14,835 bases of DNA from Actinomycetota bacterium (GCA_030838265.1 JAUTXA010000006.1:1-14835); one strand, 5' to 3'; positions 6,701 through 13,169 are shown, counted from the stretch's first letter. Numbers and translations: made by a program. Notes: generated from the sequence alone by a model not told the origin.

Positions 6701-9047
6701 GACCAAACGGCGCCCGGCCTCGAAGTCGAGGTCCAGGCGCAAGCCGCCGCCGTCCGTCTGGGCGCGGCTGCGCACCGCCCTCGCCACCCACCTGGGTCGA
6801 CAGTCCGACGACGTCTGGGGCGTCGTGCTCCTGGTCATGGCCGCCGTCGCCGCCCTGGGCATCTACGCCAACCTGACCGGGCCGGTAGGGCGACTGGCCC
6901 GTGACCTGACGGGAGGAGTCCTCGGGTGGGGTCGTCTGCTCGTCCCCATCGGCCTGGCCGCCGTCGGCGGAGTCCTGGTGTCGGGACGGGCCCGCAGCGA
7001 GCCGGCCCGGGTGGCCATCGGCGCCGGGTTCCTGCTGGTGGCCTCGACCGGCCTCCTCGACCTGGGTCGAGGTCGGCCCGCGCTCAATGACTGGACGCGA
7101 CTGCGCGATGCCGGCGGCGTGGTGGGTGGCGTCGTGGCCGGCCCTCTCGAGTCCCTCCTCGCCGTGTGGGGCGCGGCCCTGGTGCTGTCGGCCTTGTTCG
7201 TCATCGGGCTCTTGGTCGTGACCCGCACACCGGTGCGCGACGCCACCCAAAGGCTGGGCGACGGCGGGCGGGCGACCGGGCGTTTGCTGCACCGCGGCGT
7301 CATCGCCCTGCTCAACGTGGGCGGCAGCGCCGACGAGAGCGACGAGGCCGCTGATCGCCATCCGACATCGGGCCGCACCCGCCGAGCCGCCGCCGTCTCC
7401 CAGGAGCCGCTCGATGACGGTGCTGAGGCCCCGTTCGACAACGGCGACGACGACGACGAAGCGGACGCTGACGTGGCCGGGACGGACGCTGACGTCCCCC
7501 ACGTCGCGGTCCACGTCCCCGACGCCGTCCTGCCCGGCAAGCAGATGGCCATCGACCTCGGCCCCGCGGCCCGGGGCACGGTGTGGCGGCTTCCGCCGAT
7601 CCAGATCCTGAAGCGGGGCAAGGCCATGGAGATCGACCAGCGGTTGGTCGAGGCCGGGGCTCGCACCCTCGAGGACGCTCTCGCCGCCCACGGGGTCGCC
7701 ACCCGGGTGGTGGGCAAGGCAGTCGGCCCCACGGTCACCCGCTACGAGCTCGAGCTCGGCCCTGGCGTCAAGGTGGCCAAGCTCACCAGCCTGAGCAAGG
7801 ACATCGCCTACGCCATGGCGTCGCCCGACGTCCGCATCCTCGGTGTCATCCCCGGCCGCTCGGCCATCGGCATCGAGGTGCCGAACCGCCAGCGCCAGCT
7901 GGTGTCACTGGGCGACATCCTCACGACCGAGGACGCGCACCGCGCCGTGCACCCCCTCGAGGTCGGACTCGGACGCGACATCGGCGGACGGAGTGTGATG
8001 GTGAACCTGGCCGAGATGCCCCACATCCTCATCGCCGGGGCCACGGGCGCGGGCAAGTCGTCGTGCATCAACTCACTCATCACCTCGGTGCTGCTGCGGT
8101 CGACGCCCGATCAGGTCCGGCTCATCCTGGTCGACCCCAAGCGGGTCGAGCTCGGCCAGTACAACGGCCTGCCCCACCTGCTGACCCAGGTGGTGGTCAA
8201 CCCCAAGAAGGCGGCCAACGCCCTGGCGTGGGCCGTGGCCGAGATGGATCGCCGCTACGACCTGCTCTACGAGGTCGGCGTGCGCGACGTGACCGGCTAC
8301 AACCAGGCGTTCGACCGGGGCGACCTCAAGCCCGAGATCGGCTCCGACAAGGAGTACACCCGGCTGCCGTTCATCCTCATCGTCGTCGACGAGCTCAACG
8401 ACTTGATGATGGTGGCGGCGCGCGACGTCGAGGAATCCATCTGCCGCTTGGCCCAGATGGCCCGCGCTGTCGGCATCCACCTCGTGATCGCTACCCAGCG
8501 GCCCTCGGTCGACGTCATCACGGGCGTGATCAAGGCCAACATCCCGTCCCGCCTGGCCTTCGCGGTGTCGTCGTTGGCCGACAGCCGGGTCATCCTCGAT
8601 CAGCCCGGCGCCGAGCGGTTGGTGGGCAAGGGCGACATGCTCCTGCTGACCGCCTCGGCCTCGGTGGCCCGCCGCATCCAGGGTCCATGGGTGTCCGAGG
8701 AAGAGGTCCGCAAGGTGGTCGCCTTCTGGCGGCGCCAGGCCCAGCCCCAGTATGTCGAGGGCGTCGAGGGCGACGACAACCTCTCGGGTGCCGCTCGGGG
8801 CGCAGGGGGCGACGACGATGACGACGACATGCTGCACCAGGCCATGGAGCTGATCGTGCGCTCGCAGCTCGGCTCGACCTCGATGCTGCAGCGCAAGCTG
8901 CAAGTCGGCTTCGCCCGGGCCGGCCGCATCATGGATCAGCTCGAACGCAAGGGCGTGGTCGGGCCCTCCGAGGGCTCCAAGGCCCGCGCCGTGCTCATGT
9001 CGATCGACGAGCTCGAACAGCTGCAAGCCGCCCGCGCCGCGGGCTGA
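6693..9047 (+). CDS. ftsK: DNA translocase FtsK/SpoIIIE
   Basis: FtsK is a septum-anchored hexameric ATPase that pumps chromosomal DNA during division. The 784-residue protein has a basic N terminus, about four membrane helices between residues 40 and 178, and a linker (about 180-285) rich in Asp and Glu. The motor follows: alpha domain about 300-400, then RecA-like beta domain with Walker A GATGAGKSS (449-457), LILVDPKRVEL (477-487) and Walker B ILIVVDEL (561-568), then HLVIATQRPS and KANIPSRLAF. An acidic run (DDDDDD, 707-712) separates it from a C-terminal winged-helix gamma domain (about 713-775), which binds orienting sequences in this family. The usual VDELADLMM reads VDELNDLMM here. 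The start is GTG 6693 inside an inverted repeat, with no Shine-Dalgarno. It stands 78 bases after the kinase and is probably transcribed separately. Confidence 0.95.
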   Translation: MTTTKRRPASKSRSRRKPPPSVWARLRTALATHLGRQSDDVWGVVLLVMAAVAALGIYANLTGPVGRLARDLTGGVLGWGRLLVPIGLAAVGGVLVSGRARSEPARVAIGAGFLLVASTGLLDLGRGRPALNDWTRLRDAGGVVGGVVAGPLESLLAVWGAALVLSALFVIGLLVVTRTPVRDATQRLGDGGRATGRLLHRGVIALLNVGGSADESDEAADRHPTSGRTRRAAAVSQEPLDDGAEAPFDNGDDDDEADADVAGTDADVPHVAVHVPDAVLPGKQMAIDLGPAARGTVWRLPPIQILKRGKAMEIDQRLVEAGARTLEDALAAHGVATRVVGKAVGPTVTRYELELGPGVKVAKLTSLSKDIAYAMASPDVRILGVIPGRSAIGIEVPNRQRQLVSLGDILTTEDAHRAVHPLEVGLGRDIGGRSVMVNLAEMPHILIAGATGAGKSSCINSLITSVLLRSTPDQVRLILVDPKRVELGQYNGLPHLLTQVVVNPKKAANALAWAVAEMDRRYDLLYEVGVRDVTGYNQAFDRGDLKPEIGSDKEYTRLPFILIVVDELNDLMMVAARDVEESICRLAQMARAVGIHLVIATQRPSVDVITGVIKANIPSRLAFAVSSLADSRVILDQPGAERLVGKGDMLLLTASASVARRIQGPWVSEEEVRKVVAFWRRQAQPQYVEGVEGDDNLSGAARGAGGDDDDDDMLHQAMELIVRSQLGSTSMLQRKLQVGFARAGRIMDQLERKGVVGPSEGSKARAVLMSIDELEQLQAARAAG

Positions 9048-9080
9048 TTCGTCGTTCGGGGCGAGGGCGCAAGCCGCAGG

Positions 9081-9107
9081 TACGCTCTGTTCCACAACGG
9101 AGGGGGA
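9081..9107 (+). promoter_or_regulatory. Promoter -10 and Shine-Dalgarno of the propeller gene
   Basis: TACGCT at 9081-9086 fits the TANNNT -10 pattern. It is followed by a short leader with a strong ribosome binding site, GGAGGGGGACC at about 9099-9109, before the ATG at 9116. No clear -35 box is visible. This gene therefore has a conventional leader, unlike the leaderless genes in the window. Confidence 0.45.
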
Positions 9108-9115
9108 CCGGCGGG

Positions 9116-10387
9116 ATGGCGATGATCGAACCGGAGGCGACGGCTGAGCAGGGCCGACGCAAGTGGTGGCAGCGCGGCCCACTCGCCCTGCGCGCCGGCG
9201 CCCTCGTTCTCGCCGTCGCCGTGATCGCCGCAACCGCCGTGCTGCTCATGGGTGACGGGAAGCCCGCCAACCGCCGAGTGCACACCGCCGCGGGTGCCAC
9301 CTCGACCTCGACCTCGACGTCGCTCCTCGACGTGACCTCGACGACTGCTCTTTCCACGTCGTCGACGGTTGCCTCCCCGACCACGACGGCGACAGCCCGG
9401 CCGGTGACGACCCCGACGACCGCGGCGGCCACTCGGATCGGTGCCGCCGGTGCTCGCGGCGGCGGCGAGGTCATGCACCAAGGCGGGCTGTACACCTTCG
9501 ACCTGGCGACGGGGTCCGTCACGCGGCTCTACGAGAGCAACAGCCTGCTCGACGCCAGCTTCTGGTCGGCCGACAGCAAGTGGGTGGGCGTCAGCGCCAC
9601 CAGCAACCTGTACCGCCTGGCCAGCGACGGCTCGGGGGTGGGCTACAAGTACGCCGCCGTCGGCGCCGCCGTCGCCGACCAGCTCAGCCGCGACCAGACC
9701 AAGGTCGCAGGCATACGCATCGTCAACGGCGTCAACTACGACCTGGTCCTGGGCGCGGTCGACGGGTCCGGGCGCCACACCATCAGCCACCAGCAAGTCG
9801 GCGATGTTGCCGCCGTCAGGTGGTCGCCCTCCGGGGACGCCGTGTACTTCGTCGGCGGTGGCAAGCTCTGGCGGGTCGGCGCCGACGGGAGCGGGCTGAA
9901 GCAGCTGGCTCCGGGATCCACCGCCCATCACCAGCTGTGTCTCGGGGGCGACGGGCGCGTCGCCTTCGGGGCGACCGACGGCAACTTGTACGTCATCAAC
10001 GCGGACGGCTCCGGGAAGCACTCGGTCATGACCGGGACGGACGTCAACCTCCCGTGCGCGTGGTCTCCGGACACGGGATCGATCGTCGTGAGCAAGCCGA
10101 ACTCGATCGAGGTCGTGCGAGCCGATGGCACCGGTGGTCGCTCGGTTGCGAGCTCCGGTGCCTTCGCCCCGACCTGGTCGCCCGATGGAACGCGCATCGC
10201 CTACGCCGACAACAGCGGTGGCGGGACACCGGTGGTGGTGGTCGTGAACGCCGATGGCACCGGCCGCCACACCGTCCTCACCCCCGGGAACGGTTCTTAC
10301 GTCGCGAGCCTCGTCTGGTCGCCCGATGGCACCCGACTGGCGGTCAACACCGGCGGCGGGGGAGAGGGCGGCCCGTCCTCGCCCTGA
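9116..10387 (+). CDS. Membrane-anchored TolB-like beta-propeller protein
   Basis: A 423-residue protein with a short cytoplasmic N terminus, one membrane helix (about 24-45), a Ser/Thr/Ala-rich stalk (about 58-107) and an extracytoplasmic beta-propeller (about 115-415). The propeller shows TolB/PD40-type blades: WSxDxxxxxx-like segments begin at Trp150, Trp236, Trp316, Trp354 and Trp401, and A-D-G-(S/T)-G turns recur near 169, 216, 256, 296, 336 and 379. Such modules bind proteins or ligands; no catalytic residues are evident. The ATG is supported by the GGAGGGGGACC site upstream. The gene converges on the selenoprotein candidate with only 2 bases between the two stop codons. Function is unknown; placement after ftsK may be coincidental. 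Confidence 0.82.
   Translation: MAMIEPEATAEQGRRKWWQRGPLALRAGALVLAVAVIAATAVLLMGDGKPANRRVHTAAGATSTSTSTSLLDVTSTTALSTSSTVASPTTTATARPVTTPTTAAATRIGAAGARGGGEVMHQGGLYTFDLATGSVTRLYESNSLLDASFWSADSKWVGVSATSNLYRLASDGSGVGYKYAAVGAAVADQLSRDQTKVAGIRIVNGVNYDLVLGAVDGSGRHTISHQQVGDVAAVRWSPSGDAVYFVGGGKLWRVGADGSGLKQLAPGSTAHHQLCLGGDGRVAFGATDGNLYVINADGSGKHSVMTGTDVNLPCAWSPDTGSIVVSKPNSIEVVRADGTGGRSVASSGAFAPTWSPDGTRIAYADNSGGGTPVVVVVNADGTGRHTVLTPGNGSYVASLVWSPDGTRLAVNTGGGGEGGPSSP
9299..9322 (+). repeat. ACCTCG hexamer tandem repeat in the stalk region
   Basis: Three perfect ACCTCG units and one variant (ACGTCG) encode TSTSTSTS in the stalk of the propeller protein. Similar imperfect ACG/TCG codon runs continue to about 9430. 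Tandem units of this kind may vary in number between strains and change stalk length. Confidence 0.6.
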
Positions 10388-10389
10388 GG

Positions 10390-10656
10390 TCAGGCCTCGA
10401 TCTCGGGGCCCAGGCGGGCGCGCACCAAGCCCGCGACTTCACCGGGGTTGGCGTGCCGTTTCAGGGCCACCTTCGAGAAGATGAGCTCGTCGTCGAGGAT
10501 GACTTCGAAGCGCCCCTTCGACGAAGGGATGAGCTCGTAGGAGGCGACGACGTGGGCCCATCCGGTGAGGATCTCGTCCGTCAGACCGACGGCTCTCGGT
10601 GTGTAGTTTCAGGTGACGCAGAACTCGACGCTGAAACGGTGTCGCTTGTCGGGCAT
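10390..10656 (-). CDS. SelW-like (Rdx family) selenoprotein, in-frame TGA = Sec16
   Basis: The minus strand encodes 88 residues from ATG 10656 to TGA 10392, interrupted once by TGA at 10611-10609. The N terminus reads MPDKRHRFSVEFCVT, then TGA, then NYTPRAVGL. The second half continues with ELIPSSKGRFEVILDDELIFS and ends in an NPGEVAGLVRARLG helix. This is the Rdx/SelW thioredoxin-like fold, whose redox motif is CxxC or CxxU after the first strand; TGA sits exactly at the second position. Length and reading frame are intact on both sides, with strong G/C third positions. GGAGG at 10666-10662 lies 5 bases before the ATG. A hairpin at 10592-10578 fits a bacterial SECIS element. No alternative start allows the part after TGA to be made alone. 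Family members are thought to act as thiol/selenol redox proteins; the partner is unknown. A recent nonsense mutation or sequencing error is the alternative. Confidence 0.85.
10578..10592 (-). promoter_or_regulatory. Candidate bacterial SECIS hairpin
   Basis: In the minus-strand mRNA, CCGUC pairs perfectly with GACGG around the loop GGUCU. The loop begins 22 bases after the in-frame UGA. Bacterial SECIS elements lie within the coding region just after the UGA, typically 16-37 bases away, with a small apical loop that has a G in its first two positions; this hairpin meets those rules. From memory, the E. coli fdhF SECIS loop also reads GGUCU. The lower stem is weak (GAG/CUC), as is common. SelB would bind this loop to deliver Sec-tRNA. 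Confidence 0.75.
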
Positions 10657-10698
10657 CTCATCCTCCCAGTCCGCCCGGGAACGTAGCAGCGGCGCGAA

Positions 10699-10731
10699 AG
10701 AGGCGGTGGACCCCGCCGGCCCACCGCCTCT
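10699..10731 (-). terminator. Stem-loop terminator after the secreted-protein gene
   Basis: An 11-bp perfect inverted repeat (AGAGGCGGTGG / CCACCGCCTCT) encloses an 11-base loop. Read on the minus strand, the stem ends in CCTCTTTCG, a short T run. It lies 23 bases after the stop of the secreted-protein gene and 43 bases before the selenoprotein ATG, so it probably separates two transcripts. An outer AGCAG/CTGCT pairing (10685-10689 with 10737-10741) may extend it. Confidence 0.65.
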
Positions 10732-10753
10732 CGCTACTGCTGGGAGCCCTCGA

Positions 10754-11104
10754 TCAGCTGTTGACCCCGCCGGTGCCGGCCACGCCGACGCAGACGCCGC
10801 CGTCAGTGGTGGCGAAGCCGTTCAGGCCGGACTCGGTCTGGGCGCCGGAGACCTGGCCGCTCTGAGCGCCAGTGCTCTGGGCGGTGAGGTTGCCATGGCT
10901 ACCCGTGATGCCCGCCGTCTGGGCGCCCTGGTCGGCCCACACGGTGCCGCCATCGGGAAGGCCTTGGGTGGTGCCGGAGGGAGAAGCGGCGGCCGTGGGG
11001 GCCGAGCAGGTGCCGCTGTTGGGGCCGGGATCGGCGTGAGCTGCGAACGGAACGACGGCGGCGGCGGCAAGAGCGCCACCGGCGATGAGCAGTCGGATCT
11101 TCAT
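10754..11104 (-). CDS. Small secreted protein of unknown function
   Basis: From ATG 11104 the product has 116 residues. It begins with a classical Sec signal peptide: MKIR, a hydrophobic core (LLIAGGALAAAAVVPFAA) and a probable AHA cleavage site after residue 24. The mature chain is small, Gly/Ala/Ser/Thr/Gln-rich and nearly devoid of charged residues. It has exactly two cysteines, Cys33 and Cys105, which could form a disulfide, and three G-A-Q motifs (60-62, 79-81, 87-89) suggesting a degenerate repeat. The frame is open for 24 codons further upstream, but those residues would bury the signal peptide, and AAGGGGA lies 11 bases before the chosen ATG. I do not recognise the family. It has its own leader (about 150 bases) and is followed by a strong stem-loop. 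Confidence 0.75.
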   Translation of the reverse strand: MKIRLLIAGGALAAAAVVPFAAHADPGPNSGTCSAPTAAASPSGTTQGLPDGGTVWADQGAQTAGITGSHGNLTAQSTGAQSGQVSGAQTESGLNGFATTDGGVCVGVAGTGGVNS

Positions 11105-11261
11105 TGGTGTTGTGTCCCCTTGGGTCGGAGGTGGGCCTACCCAGCAGCTGCCGGCCAGCCCCCCTTGGTGTGTCAACTGTCACGGGAACGTCACCGAGCC
11201 CGCCGACTTACGGGGTTTCACCACGATTTCTTGGTGTCCGGCCCCGGGGACGGACGCGAAG

Positions 11262-11291
11262 CGAGGGCGCCTCGTCATTGAGGCGCCCTCG
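11262..11291 (-). terminator. Strong stem-loop terminator of the small membrane gene
   Basis: A perfect 12-bp inverted repeat (CGAGGGCGCCTC / GAGGCGCCCTCG) with a 6-base loop lies 23 bases after the stop of the minus-strand membrane-protein gene. On the minus strand the next bases are CTTCGCG, so the T run is poor, as is common in high-GC actinobacteria. It isolates the membrane gene from the secreted-protein gene. The interval 11105-11261 holds the leader of the latter, in which I see no convincing -10 box. Confidence 0.65.
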
Positions 11292-11314
11292 TCGCGACTG
11301 CTGGGTGGAGCTGG

Positions 11315-11641
11315 TCAGGCGGCGATGCTGCGGGGCCGGCTGGTGTGCCGAACCTCGGGCTCTTCGCCCTCAGACGAGCCGAGCCAATGGAAGGCGGCTC
11401 GCCACACGCTGGTCGTACCCGCCAGCATCAGGCCGGTGGCAATCGTCTCCATCCGGCTGTTGCGGAGGCTGACGCCCCAGCTCGAGAACACGGAGTAGTC
11501 GAGTGCGTAGGCACCGATGATGGCGATGGCCAGGGTGATCAGGGAATGGAACTTGGTGAGCCCCGGAACCAGGTCTTCGAGCACGTCGACAACCTTGAAC
11601 AGGGCCAATCCCAGAAGCACCAGAACTGCGAAGGTGTACAT
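11315..11641 (-). CDS. Small multi-pass membrane protein, unknown function
   Basis: Starting at ATG 11641 the product has 108 residues: a first hydrophobic helix (about 1-18, MYTFAVLVLLGLALF), a second (about 32-52, HSLITLAIAIIGAYALDY), and a third amphipathic or short membrane segment (about 67-87, TIATGLMLAGTTSVWRAAFHWLG), ending in a charged tail. The frame is open for 43 codons further upstream, but AGGAGG at 11659-11654 lies 12 bases before this ATG and the upstream residues are not membrane-like. It is transcribed away from thrB with about 97 bases between starts. Size and topology resemble many small actinobacterial membrane or holin-like proteins, but nothing assigns a function. Confidence 0.7.
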   Translation of the reverse strand: MYTFAVLVLLGLALFKVVDVLEDLVPGLTKFHSLITLAIAIIGAYALDYSVFSSWGVSLRNSRMETIATGLMLAGTTSVWRAAFHWLGSSEGEEPEVRHTSRPRSIAA

Positions 11642-11653
11642 GGTCTTTTGTTG

Positions 11654-11668
11654 CCTCCTGACGGGAGG
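11654..11668 (-). promoter_or_regulatory. Hairpin covering the Shine-Dalgarno of the small membrane gene
   Basis: CCTCC and GGAGG, five perfect G/C-rich pairs with a 5-base loop, are complementary. On the minus-strand transcript the 3' arm is the AGGAGG ribosome binding site. Pairing would hide it, so this may tune translation. The hairpin is short and could be incidental. Confidence 0.35.
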
Positions 11669-11725
11669 TCGTGGTGTCCCGTCATCAACTTCGACCATCG
11701 GCTCTCGCGAAAGGTGACAGCCATT

Positions 11726-11731
11726 TAGTCT
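11726..11731 (+). promoter_or_regulatory. Leaderless promoter -10 box of thrB (TAGTCT)
   Basis: TAGTCT fits TANNNT and ends 7 bases before the GTG start at 11739. No Shine-Dalgarno precedes the GTG. The spacing equals that at 93-106, supporting a leaderless message. It lies in the divergent interval shared with the small membrane gene. Confidence 0.5.
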
Positions 11732-11738
11732 CTGGTGC

Positions 11739-12584
11739 GTGCGAGCTCGCGCCCCTGCCTCATCGGCCAACCTCGGTCCTGGCTTCGACGTGCTCGCGGT
11801 GGCCCTGTCGCTCTACACCGAGGTGACGGTCGAGGAAGCCGATCACCTCTCCATCACGTCAGAGGGCGAGGGCTCGGAGCTGCCCGCCGACATGACGCAC
11901 CTCGCGGCGCGCGTCGCCGCCAAGATCGTCGGCCACGATCGGTTGGCCATCAACGTGCGCTCCGACATCCCCGTCGGTCGCGGCCTGGGTTCGTCTGCGT
12001 CGCTCGCCGTCGCCGCCGCGGCGGCCGCCGGCGCCGCCGACCCGCTGAAGGAGGCAGCCGCCGTTGACGGCCATCCCGAGAACGCGGCGGCCTCGGTGCT
12101 CGGTGGTTTGGTGGCGGCCACCACCGTGAACGGCGCGCCGGTGGCGGTCGAGCTGGCCCTTGACCCCGAGCTGCGCTTCGTCGTGCTCGTTCCCAACCGG
12201 CCCCTCGCCACGCACCGCGCCCGTGAGGCTCTGCCGGCCCAGGTCCCGCACGCCGACGCCGCCTTCAACCTCGGGCGCCTCGGGCTGCTCATCGCCGGTT
12301 TGGCCGACCACCGCATGCTGCTGCGCGACGCGACGGACGACCGGCTGCACCAGACGGCGCGCACGCCGCTCTTCCCCGAGTCGAGCCACCTGATGGCCGG
12401 GCTGGTCGAGGCCGGAGCCCTCGCCGCGTGCTGGTCGGGCGCCGGGCCGAGCCTGCTCGGGATCTGCACCGCGGAGGCCTCATCGAGGGTGCAGACCGCC
12501 GGCGAACAGCTGCTCAAGGACACCGGCGTGCCGGGCCGGGCCCTGCTGCTCGAGGCCGACCATGGGGGCGTCGTGACTGGCTGA
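11739..12584 (+). CDS. thrB: Homoserine kinase
   Basis: ThrB phosphorylates homoserine with ATP to O-phosphohomoserine, the step before threonine synthase. The 281-residue product is a GHMP kinase of normal, slightly short length. It has PASSANLGPGFDVLAVAL at the N terminus, the phosphate-binding PVGRGLGSSA loop (78-87), DGHPENAAASVLGG (110-123), and the C-terminal glycine motif WSGAGPS (232-238). GTG 11739 places the first motif at residues 6-23, as usual for the family. thrA and thrC, often adjacent, are absent from this window, so the gene has been separated from the usual hom-thrC-thrB operon or the operon is split. With dapA, it represents the aspartate-family branch in the window, though the two are 9 kb apart. 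Confidence 0.93.
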   Translation: MRARAPASSANLGPGFDVLAVALSLYTEVTVEEADHLSITSEGEGSELPADMTHLAARVAAKIVGHDRLAINVRSDIPVGRGLGSSASLAVAAAAAAGAADPLKEAAAVDGHPENAAASVLGGLVAATTVNGAPVAVELALDPELRFVVLVPNRPLATHRAREALPAQVPHADAAFNLGRLGLLIAGLADHRMLLRDATDDRLHQTARTPLFPESSHLMAGLVEAGALAACWSGAGPSLLGICTAEASSRVQTAGEQLLKDTGVPGRALLLEADHGGVVTG

Positions 12585-12632
12585 GCATGGGGGATCCCCC
12601 GTTTGTGCCTCGATTTGGTGTCAACTGTGCCC

Positions 12633-12785
12633 ATGGCAACCTACGAGGGGTACTGCGTGAAGTGCCGTGAGAAGCGGGAGTTCGAGGGCAAGGAGGTCGA
12701 GACCTCCAACGGCCGGCGGGCCGCCCAAGGACCCTGCCCGGTGTGCGGCACCAAGATGAACCGGATCCTCGGCAAGGCCAAGTAA
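12633..12785 (+). CDS. DUF5679-type zinc-ribbon small protein
   Basis: A 50-residue protein with two CxxC knuckles: Cys8/Cys11 (YCVKC) and Cys35/Cys38 (CPVC), which should bind one zinc ion. Between them is the family-typical basic segment ending NGRRAAQGPCPVCGTKM. I recognise the pattern as DUF5679; the function of that family is unknown, and nucleic-acid binding is only a guess from the fold and basic charge. ATG 12633 gives the normal short N terminus; a GTG 30 bases upstream would add an untypical leader. No clear Shine-Dalgarno is present. It lies 48 bases after thrB, with a GGGGG/CCCCC palindrome in the gap, and just before queF. Confidence 0.85.
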   Translation: MATYEGYCVKCREKREFEGKEVETSNGRRAAQGPCPVCGTKMNRILGKAK

Positions 12786-12806
12786 GGCCTTCGCCGTAGG
12801 CGGCGG

Positions 12807-12812
12807 TAGCGT
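12807..12812 (+). promoter_or_regulatory. Leaderless promoter -10 box of queF (TAGCGT)
   Basis: TAGCGT fits TANNNT and ends 6 bases before the GTG at 12819, with no Shine-Dalgarno before it. This is the third case of this arrangement in the window. Confidence 0.5.
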
Positions 12813-12818
12813 CACGGA

Positions 12819-13169
12819 GTGCCCACCAGGCCCTCCCGAGAGCTCACCGCCGTTCCAAATCCTCATCCCGGGCGAGACTATGAAGTTCGGTGCGAAACGC
12901 CGGAGTTCACCTGCCTCTGCCCGATGACGGGGCAGCCCGACTTCGCAACGGTCACGGTCACCTACGTGCCTGACCAGTCGATCGTCGAGCTCAAATCGCT
13001 CAAGCTCTACCTGTGGAGCTACCGCGACGATGGTGCGTTCCACGAGGACGTCACCAATCGCATCCTCGACGACCTTGTGGCCGCCGTCGCCCCCAGGCGG
13101 ATGACGGTGCGGACGGACTGGAACGTCCGGGGCGGGATCCACACGGTCGTCGAGGCGTCCGCCCCCTGA
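12819..13169 (+). CDS. queF: NADPH-dependent 7-cyano-7-deazaguanine reductase
   Basis: QueF reduces preQ0 to preQ1, a nitrile-to-amine reduction in queuosine synthesis, in the cytosol. The 116-residue product is the short, single-domain type of the tunnelling fold. It has the catalytic pair Cys34 (TCLCPMTGQPD) and Asp41 with the family spacing of seven, the substrate-binding Glu57 in the QueF signature VELKSLKLYL, and His75 in AFHEDVTNRI. The GTG at 12819 is supported by TAGCGT 6 bases upstream. queC, queD and queE are absent from the window, so the precursor must come from elsewhere in the genome or from salvage. Confusion with the paralogous GTP cyclohydrolase I FolE is ruled out by the QueF signature. 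Confidence 0.93.
   Translation: MPTRPSRELTAVPNPHPGRDYEVRCETPEFTCLCPMTGQPDFATVTVTYVPDQSIVELKSLKLYLWSYRDDGAFHEDVTNRILDDLVAAVAPRRMTVRTDWNVRGGIHTVVEASAP

Noticed and set aside
5127..7691. Very long open frame (854 codons) on the minus strand
   Set aside because: It lies antisense to the kinase and FtsK, both of which have full catalytic motifs; the antisense product is a low-complexity Gly/His/Asp/Val-rich shadow caused by high G/C third positions.
8936..10270. Long minus-strand open frame opposite the propeller gene
   Set aside because: It reads as compositionally biased antisense; the plus-strand frame has a promoter, ribosome binding site, membrane helix and regular propeller repeats.
10385..10392. 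Two convergent stop codons 2 bases apart inside CCTGAGGTCAGG
   Set aside because: Tight convergence is notable but common in compact genomes, and the small palindrome is just the two TGA codons facing each other; no terminator function can be claimed.
9580..10686. Long plus-strand open frame running through the 3' half of the propeller gene and across 10390-10656
   Set aside because: Its product is an Arg/Gly/His-rich shadow with no recognisable fold. The region after 10387 is better explained by the minus-strand SelW-like gene.
11171..11176. Exact TTGACA on the minus strand, like a -35 box
   Set aside because: No TANNNT or TATAAT lies 15-20 bases downstream, so it does not form a promoter by inspection.
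11105..11261. Possible riboswitch or leader peptide before the secreted-protein gene (a 14-codon GTG frame reading MVKPRKSAGSVTFP)
   Set aside because: I could not match the leader to any riboswitch consensus I know, no ribosome binding site precedes the GTG, and no regulatory hairpin pair is evident.
12589..12600. GGGGG-AT-CCCCC palindrome just after thrB
   Set aside because: It has no loop of its own and no T run; as a terminator it is weak, and it could be chance in G/C-rich DNA.
12616..12628. GTGTCAACTGT shared with about 11170-11180
   Set aside because: An 11-base match is expected many times by chance in a window this long, and the contexts differ.
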